The notes under the pieces: generated by a model
Told to the model about the DNA's origin: nothing
Seen by the model: only the letters and a program-made list of their open reading frames with translations
Databases searched by the model: none
Assembly: GCF_963675985.1 (NCBI RefSeq)
Contig: NZ_OY780957.1
Coordinates: 914,001 to 978,000, forward strand
DNA: 64,000 nt
Reading direction: 5' to 3'
DNA from: an uncultured Roseibium sp.
GTDB taxonomy: Bacteria > Pseudomonadota > Alphaproteobacteria > Rhizobiales > Stappiaceae
Translations under genes and position numbers: made by a program
In this document: positions 43,059 through 50,988 of the stretch, in pieces
Layout of the letters: every line of letters starts with the position of its first letter
How positions within the stretch are numbered: position 1 is the first letter of the stretch

Positions 43059-44465
43059 TCAGTCAAAAATCTTTGTGGTGTTCAGGATCCAGTCCGGATC
43101 GACACTGCGCTTGATCCTCCGCATCAGGTCGACCTGGGCCTCGTCCCGTGTATGTTTCAGGTAGGGTTTCTTGAGCAGGCCGATGCCATGCTCCGCGGAA
43201 ACCGTTCCGCCCAGTTCGCGAACGATGCCGTAAACGACGCGACTGACATCGGGCAGAGGCTGCGGATCGGCTCCGGGCACCCAGGCGACAATATGAATAT
43301 TGCCGTCGCCGACATGGCCGTAATGCACCGAGTGACAGCCGAACTGTTCCAGCAGCGCCGATTTGGACCGGGTCACGAATTCCTCGATCCGGCGGATCGG
43401 CAGGCCGATATCAAAGGAGATATGCGGTCCGATCACCGCCGGACTGGCGAATTCCGCCGCCGCATCGCGCGTGCCCCAGAAGTCGGCCATGTCGGACAGG
43501 GTCTGTGCGACCGCCCCGTCCTCGATTGCGCCTGTCTCGAACAACTGCTCCAGCCAGGCATTGAAACGCGCGCCGTCGACCTCCTCGTCGAGGCCCTGCA
43601 TCTCAATGAGAACCACATGGGTTCCCTCGCCGATCGAGACGGGCGCCTTGCCCCCCGGCACACGTTCCGTGGCCTGATGCCAGTAATCCGCCCACATGAC
43701 CTCGAACGCCGACAGGAAGGGCCCCAGATTTTGACGGGCGGTCCGCAACAGTTCCAGGACGTTGTCGTAGCCATTGACCACACACATGGCGGCGCAGACA
43801 CAGCCGGGCTTGGGATGCAGTCGCAGGACGGCACGAGTGATGACCCCAAGTGTCCCCTCGGCCCCCACAAATAGCTGCTTCAGGTCATAGCCGGCATTGT
43901 TCTTCAGCATCCTGTTCAGCATGGACAGAACCGTGCCGTCGGGAAGGACGACCTCAAGACCCAGCACCAGATCGCGGGCCATGCCATAGCGGATCACCCG
44001 GTTGCCCCCGGCGTTGGTGGACAGGTTGCCGCCGATCGCACAGGAGCCACGGGCACCAAGATCAAGGGCGAAGAAAAGGCCGGCTTCATCGGCTGCCTTC
44101 TGGATGGTTTCAAGCGGCGTGCCTGCCCTTACGGTCATCGTCATGCCGTCCGGGTCGATTTGCTCGATCCCGGTCATCCGCTCCATGGACAGGGCGATAC
44201 CGCCATCGAGCGGCCGCGCGCCGCCGCACAGGCCGGTCATGCCACCCTGAGGCGTAACGGGAATGCCCGCCTGGCTGCAGGTCCGCAAAATCCTGGAGAT
44301 CTCTTCTGTCGACGAGGGCCGGAACACGGCACGCGGTGCGGCCTCAGGCAGGAAACTCCAGTCGGTCCGGTTCCGAGCCGGTATATCCGCCCCCAAAAGC
44401 GCGGTTTTAGGACCAAGTTCCAGGGCAAGATCCTCGATGGACCGATCGGCACTCTGAAGCGGCAT
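43059..44465 (-). CDS. FAD-linked 2-hydroxyacid dehydrogenase/oxidase (GlcD / D-2-hydroxyglutarate dehydrogenase-like)
   Basis: A 468-aa protein (start ATG 44465; TTG 44474 possible). The FAD_binding_4 domain carries GIPVTPQGGMTGLCGGARPL and GSCAIGGNLSTNAGGNRVIR. The C-terminal FAD-oxidase domain has the divalent-metal site HYGHVGDGNIHIVAW and SAEHGIGLLKKPYLKHTRDE. Such enzymes oxidise (R)-2-hydroxy acids (glycolate, D-lactate, D-2-hydroxyglutarate and others) to 2-oxo acids. As head of an operon with a carboxylate transporter and a lyase, it probably acts on an imported hydroxy acid. Which one is unknown. Confidence 0.88.
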   Translation of the reverse strand: MPLQSADRSIEDLALELGPKTALLGADIPARNRTDWSFLPEAAPRAVFRPSSTEEISRILRTCSQAGIPVTPQGGMTGLCGGARPLDGGIALSMERMTGIEQIDPDGMTMTVRAGTPLETIQKAADEAGLFFALDLGARGSCAIGGNLSTNAGGNRVIRYGMARDLVLGLEVVLPDGTVLSMLNRMLKNNAGYDLKQLFVGAEGTLGVITRAVLRLHPKPGCVCAAMCVVNGYDNVLELLRTARQNLGPFLSAFEVMWADYWHQATERVPGGKAPVSIGEGTHVVLIEMQGLDEEVDGARFNAWLEQLFETGAIEDGAVAQTLSDMADFWGTRDAAAEFASPAVIGPHISFDIGLPIRRIEEFVTRSKSALLEQFGCHSVHYGHVGDGNIHIVAWVPGADPQPLPDVSRVVYGIVRELGGTVSAEHGIGLLKKPYLKHTRDEAQVDLMRRIKRSVDPDWILNTTKIFD

Positions 44466-44483
44466 TATTCTCAATCCGAATTA

Positions 44484-44506
44484 TTGTTATGTGTTACATA
44501 TAACAA
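44484..44506. promoter_or_regulatory. Palindromic candidate operator for the GntR regulator
   Basis: TTGTTATGTG-TTA-CATATAACAA is a near-perfect inverted repeat (one mismatched pair per arm) lying 19-41 bp ahead of the oxidase ATG. AT-rich TTGT...ACAA palindromes fit FCD-type GntR operators, and the cognate regulator is encoded in the same operon. The regulator-site match is inference. Confidence 0.6.
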
Positions 44507-44959
44507 ACCAAGACCCTGCTTCAAGCACAATTCTGCCTCCGCCGGGTTTTGGCGGCAGATCAGGATGCTTGTCGGGAAAGTCTGCCGTTCACTCGGCTTT
44601 GATATCTGACTGATGACAAGGTGCCCCGCTTTGTCGGAGGGCGGGTCCATGCTTCACAAAGCCGTTGCGGAAGAACGGCTCAGGCCAGACCGGCCCATGA
44701 CGTTACAAGGCGTCTCCAACAAGGTATCGAAAGCGACCATTTCAGGGTGAAGACGAAACGGTCGAAGGTCGGCGGCTTCCGATCGCTCGACACCGCCCGC
44801 AAGACCATTGCCGGGTTCGAAGCCATTCGGCATACGCAAGACTTTAAATGAATGTTTTTGCCGGAAGGCCGGCCGCTCTCGTGCCCGTCAAGAACGACAC
44901 GCCCGGCAATCCAACCTGAGTGTTTCTGCGTATCTCCTGTACACGCACAGGAGGGCTCC
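44507..44959. other. Gap between divergent operons, holding an IS remnant
   Basis: Apart from the palindrome on the left and the transposase fragment (separate entry), nothing else is recognisable in this 450-bp interval. A ribosome site for the chalcone-isomerase-like gene lies at its right edge. Confidence 0.4.
44696..44851 (+). pseudogene. IS6-family transposase C-terminal remnant
   Basis: The plus-strand text HDVTRRLQQGIESDHFRVKT continuing with KRSKVGGFRSLDTARKTIAG and FEAIRHTQDFK matches the end of IS6-like DDE transposases. It includes the catalytic Glu neighbourhood (IE-x-DHxxVK) and the FRS..TARKTIAG segment. The usual GFxAMLWLxKG end and all upstream DDE residues are missing. No terminal inverted repeat is visible. 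It is an old insertion scar. Confidence 0.6.
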
Positions 44960-45523
44960 ATGCAAAAACGCTACTCAGGCACCTGGAATTTTCGATTTCT
45001 GCTCGTCGTCACCATCGTCTCGGTCGCCTTGATGTCGCCGCCGGGCCTGGTGACGGCACGGGCGGATCTTGGCGCGGCGGCAAATTATGTTCCCTCTGCA
45101 AGCCTGGTCGGCAAGGGACGCCTCACCTTCTTGGGCTTCAAGATCTTTGATGCCGAGCTTTACGCTCCGGGTGGAACCTATTCCCCCTCAAGGCCCTTCG
45201 CCTTGAAGCTGACCTATCTGCGCAACTTCAAAGGCCGTGCCATTGCCAAGAGGTCCGCCGACGAGATGCGCAAGCTGGGGGCATCGAAGGGACAACTGGC
45301 AAAATGGACCCGGCAGATGGAAGCGATTTTTCCGAACGTTTCCAAAGGTCAGTCCATCACAGGCGTAAGGACGTCATCGGACAAAGCCACCTTTTATCTC
45401 GGCAACCGAAAAATAGGCACGATTTCCGACCCGGCCTTCACCAGGCGTTTCTTTTCCATCTGGCTCGGAAACCGGACAGGGAACCCTGAACTGCGCGCCA
45501 AACTGGTCGGCGCGGGCTCGTGA
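44960..45523 (+). CDS. Chalcone-isomerase-fold exported protein
   Basis: ATG 44960 is set by AGGAGG 5 nt upstream. The 187-aa protein has an N-terminal hydrophobic signal (FRFLLVVTIVSVALMSPPGL) and a chalcone-isomerase-like domain: LVGKGRLTFLGFKIFDAELY, PFALKLTYLRNFKGRAIAKR and RFFSIWLGNRTGNPELRAKL. Bacterial members lack flavonoid substrates, and a lipid-binding or unknown role is assumed. The stop overlaps the MFS gene start by 4 nt. Confidence 0.83.
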   Translation: MQKRYSGTWNFRFLLVVTIVSVALMSPPGLVTARADLGAAANYVPSASLVGKGRLTFLGFKIFDAELYAPGGTYSPSRPFALKLTYLRNFKGRAIAKRSADEMRKLGASKGQLAKWTRQMEAIFPNVSKGQSITGVRTSSDKATFYLGNRKIGTISDPAFTRRFFSIWLGNRTGNPELRAKLVGAGS

Positions 45524-46866
45524 ACGACACGACCACGTCAATACACCAATCCGCCTCGGCTGACCGGTCGCCTTGTCGGGATCCCGCGGTTCAAACGCGG
45601 ATCCCGGCCAGGGCGCTACTGACCTATGGCGCCCTTGCCTTTCCCCTGTCCTTCGCGGGACTGCCGATCTATCTCCATGCGCCCGACTTTTATGCGGTGA
45701 CACTGGCCCAGCCGCTGGCAAGCCTGGGGTTTGTCCTGCTCGCGCTGCGCCTGATCGACGCCTTCCAGGATCCGCTGATCGGAAGTCTCAGTGACCGGTT
45801 TCATGCCCACAGACCGGCTATCTTGTTGGCCGGGACGGTGATGCTGGGCGGCGGCTTCTGGATGTTGTTTCATCCGGTGGCGTCTGCTCCCCTCACCTGG
45901 TTTGCCGTTTCGATCCTGATATGCACCACGGGCTTTTCGGTCGTAACCATCAATCTTCAGACCCTCGGCGGCTTGTGGAAGACGTCGTCGACCGAGCGGA
46001 CGCGGGTCACCGGCGGCCGGGAGGCGCTCGGGCTCCTGGGCCTGCTGGCCGCCGCGATCGCACCGAGCCTGCTGACACAGTGGACGGGGCAAACGCTTGC
46101 CTTTCACTATCTCACCCTTGCGTATCTGCCTTTGCTCGCCGGCGCCTTCTTTCTCTTGATGGTGTGGTTGAAGTCGGCAAAGCTGTCTCAACCGTCTTCG
46201 GCCTCCTCGCCGGAAAGCTGGGGCGCACTGCTCAAGAACCGTTGGCGAACGACTTTTTTCTCCCTGGTGCTGCTGAACACCTTCGCCAGCGCCATTCCGG
46301 CCGTTCTGGTGCTGTTTTTCGTCCGCGACAGACTGGGGGCCGAAGCCTTTACGGGATTGTTCCTTCTCATCTACTTCCTGGCAGGAACGGCCTCCATGCC
46401 ACTGTGGATCCGCCTTGCTACCAGATTTGGAAAAGTCCGGGCCTGGCAACTGTCGCTCGGCCTTGCCGTGGTCACGTTCATCTGGGCGACCTTGCTCGGG
46501 CGCGGGGACCTGGCGGCCTACGCCGTCGTTTGCGGCCTCTCCGGACTGGCGCTCGGCGCGGATCTGGCGCTGCCACCGGCACTGCTCGCCGATCATATCG
46601 ATGCGGACAAGCGCCAGGCCGAAGCGTCTCGCCTGTTTTCGCTCATGGCGCTTGTGTCGAAGGCGTCTCTGGCCGCGGCCACGGGCCTCGCCCTGCCCAT
46701 CCTGGGCCTGCTCGGATACGCACCGGGGAACGAAATGACGCCACGACTGGACTGGGTTCTCAGCCTGACCTATGCCGCCTTGTCTTGCATGTTGAAGATC
46801 GCAGCCCTGATCGGCCTATTGGTGGCGGAAAACACGCTTACATCTGGTTTCCGCACAGACCGGTGA
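45520..46866 (+). CDS. MFS transporter (GPH/MelB-like)
   Basis: A 448-aa protein with 12 predicted helices. The early LIDAFQDPLIGSLSDRFH is the GPH-type cation:sugar symporter signature (D.x.DP..G..SD). Then come INLQTLGGLWKTSSTERTRV and a central basic loop before helix 7. GTG start coupled to the previous gene. Substrate unknown; the pairing with a chalcone-isomerase-like protein is seen in other alphaproteobacteria. Confidence 0.83.
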   Translation: MNDTTTSIHQSASADRSPCRDPAVQTRIPARALLTYGALAFPLSFAGLPIYLHAPDFYAVTLAQPLASLGFVLLALRLIDAFQDPLIGSLSDRFHAHRPAILLAGTVMLGGGFWMLFHPVASAPLTWFAVSILICTTGFSVVTINLQTLGGLWKTSSTERTRVTGGREALGLLGLLAAAIAPSLLTQWTGQTLAFHYLTLAYLPLLAGAFFLLMVWLKSAKLSQPSSASSPESWGALLKNRWRTTFFSLVLLNTFASAIPAVLVLFFVRDRLGAEAFTGLFLLIYFLAGTASMPLWIRLATRFGKVRAWQLSLGLAVVTFIWATLLGRGDLAAYAVVCGLSGLALGADLALPPALLADHIDADKRQAEASRLFSLMALVSKASLAAATGLALPILGLLGYAPGNEMTPRLDWVLSLTYAALSCMLKIAALIGLLVAENTLTSGFRTDR

Positions 46867-46891
46867 TGCCCTCAAAATCAAACAGGCCCGC

Positions 46892-47214
46892 TCAATCCGC
46901 CAACCCGTTGGGAAATCTTTTGACCGCCTTGCTGTCGAGCATGTCCCGATCGAACAGGGTGTTCAGCCCCCAGGTCACGCGATCCCGATGGGGTTCGATG
47001 CCGTAGTAGCCTCCGCTATCCAGAAGCCGGATCAGCCAGTAGGCGGTCCAGAGACAGCCGCAACCGATCTCGCACAGACGCGTTTCGGCGCCAGGCCTTG
47101 CTGGAGAAGGGCGATGAACTGCCGGCGGCCGCCCTCGTCGAACCGGTGGGTCGGGACACCGAGAAGACCATGGGCTTGAGCCATTTTCTCGCCGAGACGC
47201 TGCACGTCGGACAT
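46892..47214 (-). pseudogene. Frameshifted, truncated SAM-methyltransferase-like gene
   Basis: Two consecutive minus-strand frames complete one protein. The first (from ATG 47214) reads SDVQRLGEKMAQAHGLLGVP then RRQFIALLQQGLAP. At about 47085 the frame shifts by one base into TRLCEIGCGCLWTAYWLIRL and LLDSGGYYGIEPHRDRVTWG, a class I methyltransferase motif I with a following acidic loop, to a stop at 46892. The C-terminal half of a methyltransferase is missing. Related enzymes occur in glycan loci, and the intact glycan operon starts 230 bp away. A sequencing error cannot explain the missing C-terminus. Confidence 0.6.
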
Positions 47215-47446
47215 AGCGAAATTCCAGTTTCAGATGGAGCCGGAGGGGCCGGTCACGGCCGCGATTCGCATCAAGCCGGCATGAAAGTGGAGCCGGCCCT
47301 GCATGGCCAACCCACCATCTCCGCCCCTTGAACGCGGGCATCAGAGAAACAGAATTTTCAGGTGAGTTTGCCGGAGGGCGATGATATGTCATTGTCAAAT
47401 TTCAGTAAAAAAGCGCCGGTTCGCATAAGGTTGATTTGGTGAGAAA

Positions 47447-47941
47447 ATGCAACAAACCCTAGAGGAACGATTTCCGGACGTTCTTTTTTACAATTCGAAT
47501 CTTACGGAAATACAGGAAAATGTCGTTATCGGCGCCGGTTCGCGCGTCGGGTCCATGACGATCGTTCACAAGAATGCCCGAATAGGGACGGGAACAACGA
47601 TCGGATCTCACTGCAATATTTGCGACTGTACCATCGGCAACAACGTTTCGATCCAGACCGCCTGCCATATTACACGCGGTGTCACGGTTGAGGACGACGT
47701 GTTTATCGGGCCCCATGTCGTCACCCTGAACGACAAGCTGAAGGGCGACCCGATGATTTACCCCTACATCGAAAGGGGCGCGAAAATCGGCGGCGGCAGC
47801 ACGATCCTGCCCGGCGTGCGGATCGGGGCCAATGCGGTCGTGGGCGCCGGCAGCGTGGTAACGAAAGACGTCCCGCCCGGCGCGCTGGTCGTCGGCAATC
47901 CGGCCCGAATCAGGCAGTCGGCTCCCGGCGACCGGACATAA
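47447..47941 (+). CDS. Hexapeptide-repeat acyltransferase
   Basis: A 164-aa left-handed beta-helix protein with tandem [LIV]-G-x4 repeats (VVIGAGSRVGSMTIVHKNAR, IGTGTTIGSHCNICDCTIGN, VTVEDDVFIGPHVVTLND) and a final GANAVVGAGSVVTKDVPPGA then VVGNPARI. It resembles WbpD/PglD-type sugar N-acyltransferases. First gene of a five-gene operon; the BKACE gene starts 8 nt after its stop. Confidence 0.87.
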   Translation: MQQTLEERFPDVLFYNSNLTEIQENVVIGAGSRVGSMTIVHKNARIGTGTTIGSHCNICDCTIGNNVSIQTACHITRGVTVEDDVFIGPHVVTLNDKLKGDPMIYPYIERGAKIGGGSTILPGVRIGANAVVGAGSVVTKDVPPGALVVGNPARIRQSAPGDRT

Positions 47942-47949
47942 CGCGCGCC

Positions 47950-48792
47950 ATGAAGGACCTCATCCTCAATCTTGCGCCAACCGGCATGGTCCCGACCCGG
48001 GAGATGTCGCCCCACGTCCCCATTTCGCCGGATGAGATTGTCGCCGATTGCCGGAAATGCGCAGACCTTGGTGCGACGATCCTGCATGTCCATGCCCGCG
48101 ACGAGAGCGGAAAACCGACCTGGCGAAAGGAGGTTTACGCTCGGATCATCGGCGGCATCCGGGAGACCCATCCGGATGTGATCATCTGCGTATCGCTCAG
48201 CGGCCGCAATTTTCCGGAATTCGAACATCGCAGCAATCCGCTATTTCTGGACGGTGACCTCAAGCCGGACATGGCAAGCCTGACACTGTCCTCATTGAAT
48301 TTCGCCCGGACCGAAAGCATGAACGCCCCGGACATGGTCACCCGGCTTGCCGAAACCATGGCGGAACGCGGAATCCGCCCCGAACTCGAAGTGTTCGATA
48401 CCGGAATGGTCAACTACGCCAACTACCTGGTGGACCGGGGTGTCCTGACCGGCCCTCACTATTTCAACGTCCTGCTCGGCAATCTTGCCAGCGCGCAGGC
48501 AACGCCGCTTCACCTTGCCGCAATCACCCAGGGTCTGCCCCAAAACGCTTACTGGTGCGCCGGCGGCATCGGCGCGGCACAGCTCCCGGCCAACGCCCTG
48601 GGGCTGCTGTTCGGAAACGGGGTGCGGGTCGGGCTTGAGGACTTCCTCTGGCTGGATGCCGAGCGCAAGCAACCGGCGACGAACGCTCAAATGGTCGAGA
48701 GGGTCCGGCAACTCGCCACAACCTTCGGCAAGTCCTTCGCCAGCGCGGGCCAGGTCCGCAAAGCCTTCGGGATCGGCCGCCATGACGCCTGA
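47950..48792 (+). CDS. BKACE (DUF849) beta-keto acid cleavage enzyme
   Basis: A 280-aa TIM-barrel protein of the DUF849 family: LAPTGMVPTREMSPHVPISP, GATILHVHARDESGKPTWRK (His pair of the Zn site), VCVSLSGRN-like text, PELEVFDTGMVNYANYLVD, and ending GVRVGLEDFLWLD. BKACE enzymes condense a beta-keto acid with acetyl-CoA to give acetoacetate and a CoA ester (Kce in lysine fermentation is the type). Its placement inside a sugar operon is unexpected. It overlaps the glycosyltransferase start by 11 nt. Confidence 0.87.
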   Translation: MKDLILNLAPTGMVPTREMSPHVPISPDEIVADCRKCADLGATILHVHARDESGKPTWRKEVYARIIGGIRETHPDVIICVSLSGRNFPEFEHRSNPLFLDGDLKPDMASLTLSSLNFARTESMNAPDMVTRLAETMAERGIRPELEVFDTGMVNYANYLVDRGVLTGPHYFNVLLGNLASAQATPLHLAAITQGLPQNAYWCAGGIGAAQLPANALGLLFGNGVRVGLEDFLWLDAERKQPATNAQMVERVRQLATTFGKSFASAGQVRKAFGIGRHDA

Positions 48793-50074
48793 GACCCGCC
48801 CGCTGCGCATCCTGATGACCAACAACACCCTGAGCCTGCGCGCCGGGTCGGAGCTTTATCTGAGGGATCTCGCGATCTCCTTCATGAAGCGCGGTCATTT
48901 TCCGGTCGCCTACAGCCGGACGCTTGGCCCGGTCGCAAACGACCTGCGTGCCGCCACGATCCCCGTGATCGACGATCTGAGCGAGATGTCCGTTGCCCCG
49001 GACATCATTCACGGCCAGCATCACCTGGAGACCATGACAGCCGCGACGCATTTTCCGCACGTGCCGGTCGTCTACACCTGCCACGGCTGGGTGCCCTGGC
49101 CGGAAATGCCGCCGGCCTTTCCCGACATCATGAGATATGTCGCCGTCGACGACCTGTGCCGGGAACGCCTTCTGACGACCCATGGCATAGCGCCGAACGC
49201 AATCACCACGCTTTATAATTTCGCCGATCTCAAGCGGTTTCACCGGGTGCGCAAGCTGCCGGAAAAGCCGGGTTCGGCGCTGGTCTTCAGCAACACCCGG
49301 CCCGAGGTACCGCGAGCCATCCGGGAGGCCTGCGACCGGCTCGGGATCGAAAAACTCGATATCGTCGGCAAGGCCTCCGGGAATGCGATAGCGAACCCGG
49401 AAGCCATCCTTGCCGATTACGACATCGTCTTTGCCAAGGCACGGTCCGCGATCGAGGCGATGGCGTCCGGATGCGCTGTCGTCGTCGCCGACAAGGAGCG
49501 CCTCGCCGGCATGGTCACGCCGGAGAACCTTGCAACCTTCCGGGGCCTGAATTTCGGCATTCGAACCCTGCAGCAGCAGGCGTTTACCAGCGACAACGTG
49601 GAACGCGAACTGAAACTCTACAATGCGGCAGAGGCCGGCAAGGTCACACAATGGATCCGCTCGAACGCCGACATGGACGTGATTGCCGACGCCTGGATCG
49701 ACTTGTACCGTGACGCCGTCGACCGCTGGCGGGAAGTGGGCCCGGCCATTACCGACGAAGAGCGGTTTGCCGCACTATCGCGGTATCTCGTCGGGGCGTT
49801 GTCCCCACGCATCAAGGCAGCCGACCAGAACATCCGCGACCGGAAAAACGCCGAGGCGGAGCTGAAATCGCGGCGCGCGGAGTTGGCCCGTGTGTCCAAA
49901 GAGGCAAAGAAGGTGCCCGACCTTGAAAAAAAGCTGCGGAATGAACGGGCCGAGCGCAAAACGGACACCGACGAACGGCTCAAGACCAAGGCCAAACTGA
50001 AATCCGCACGACAGGAATTGCTCGATATCAAATCAAGCAGAGTATGGCCGTTGTTTCGAAAGTTCATGAATTGA
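48782..50074 (+). CDS. GT-B glycosyltransferase with C-terminal coiled coil
   Basis: The 430-aa protein starts at ATG 48782 (TPETRPLRILMTNNTLSLRA). The N-terminal half is a GT4-like nucleotide-sugar fold (GSELYLRDLAISFMKRGH, DIIHGQHHLETMTAATHFPH, YTCHGWVPWPEMPP). The second half has VFAKARSAIEAMASGCAVVV, the GT4 donor-site ExG-like region. Residues 340-420 are a long charged coiled coil ending ELLDIKSSRVWPLFRKFMN. That end matches the short aromatic tail seen on polysaccharide-assembly glycosyltransferases. Overlaps neighbours on both sides. Confidence 0.83.
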   Translation: MTPETRPLRILMTNNTLSLRAGSELYLRDLAISFMKRGHFPVAYSRTLGPVANDLRAATIPVIDDLSEMSVAPDIIHGQHHLETMTAATHFPHVPVVYTCHGWVPWPEMPPAFPDIMRYVAVDDLCRERLLTTHGIAPNAITTLYNFADLKRFHRVRKLPEKPGSALVFSNTRPEVPRAIREACDRLGIEKLDIVGKASGNAIANPEAILADYDIVFAKARSAIEAMASGCAVVVADKERLAGMVTPENLATFRGLNFGIRTLQQQAFTSDNVERELKLYNAAEAGKVTQWIRSNADMDVIADAWIDLYRDAVDRWREVGPAITDEERFAALSRYLVGALSPRIKAADQNIRDRKNAEAELKSRRAELARVSKEAKKVPDLEKKLRNERAERKTDTDERLKTKAKLKSARQELLDIKSSRVWPLFRKFMN

Positions 50075-50988
50075 AGACGACCGTTCCCTTTCCCAATCCC
50101 AGGTTTCCGATCCGGGTCCTGCTGATCGGTCTTGGCCGGATGGGGCAGCTGCATCTGAAGTGCCTGTCCGGACTGACGTCGGTTGACGTGGTCGGCGTGG
50201 TCGATACCGACGCGACCAGGGCAGACGTGGCGGCAGGCCACCGCTTTTCCGCCGACCCGGCCGATTTCGCCGGCGACTTCGACGCCGCGATCATTGCCGT
50301 CCCTGCAGAGGGTCATGCCCGGGTTGCCCTGCCGCTCCTCGCCGAGGGAATCCATTGCCTGGTCGAAAAACCCCTGGCACTCAGTTCCGGCGAGATCGGG
50401 AAAATGATCGCTGCCACGCGCGCAGGCGGCTCGGTTCTCGCTGTCGGACAGGTAGAGCGTTTCAATCCGCAAATTGAAAGCTGCGCCGCCCGGATTGGCA
50501 GGCTAGCAGGCGATATTCGGGTCGAACGCCTGTCTCAGGGGTCCGGCGCGCCCGGTGAAGCGGATGTAATTTCCGACCTGATGATCCATGATCTGGACTG
50601 GATCATCAGGTGCGAAGGCTCCACGGATTGCACGATCGATCTGCTGGAGACCCGCGGACCGGTTGACCACCTTGAATACGCCCGGTGCGTCCTCGATTTC
50701 GGGGACCACAGGTATGATCTGAGGGCTGGTCACGGAGAGGGTTGCCGGAAAAGGACGGTCCGGATCTCGGCGGCGGACGGCTCAACGGAGGATTACGATC
50801 TTCTGGACTTCATGTGCGGAAAAAGCCTCGATCCGCTGACACGGCAGGCCCAGGCCTTTGTCGACGCCTGCCATGGCGGAGAGACCGAACTGGCAACCGC
50901 ATCCGACGCTCTGGCCGTCTATCATCTGATCGAGCGCATCCGCGCACTTGGCAATCCCGTGCTCGAACCTGCCGAGAGAATTGCGTGA
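50044..50988 (+). CDS. Gfo/Idh/MocA-family sugar dehydrogenase
   Basis: A 314-aa protein overlapping the glycosyltransferase 3' end by 31 nt. The Rossmann motif GLGRMGQLH lies at residues 29-37 and the conserved Glu-Lys-Pro at 108-110 (CLVEKPLAL). VERFNPQIE and the HD motif in LMIHDLDWII complete the site. The text GHVERFNP-like plus IHDLD recalls UDP-GlcNAcA 3-dehydrogenases (WlbA/WbpB), which make the 3-keto sugar for a DegT aminotransferase, present as the next gene. Confidence 0.85.
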   Translation: MAVVSKVHELKTTVPFPNPRFPIRVLLIGLGRMGQLHLKCLSGLTSVDVVGVVDTDATRADVAAGHRFSADPADFAGDFDAAIIAVPAEGHARVALPLLAEGIHCLVEKPLALSSGEIGKMIAATRAGGSVLAVGQVERFNPQIESCAARIGRLAGDIRVERLSQGSGAPGEADVISDLMIHDLDWIIRCEGSTDCTIDLLETRGPVDHLEYARCVLDFGDHRYDLRAGHGEGCRKRTVRISAADGSTEDYDLLDFMCGKSLDPLTRQAQAFVDACHGGETELATASDALAVYHLIERIRALGNPVLEPAERIA

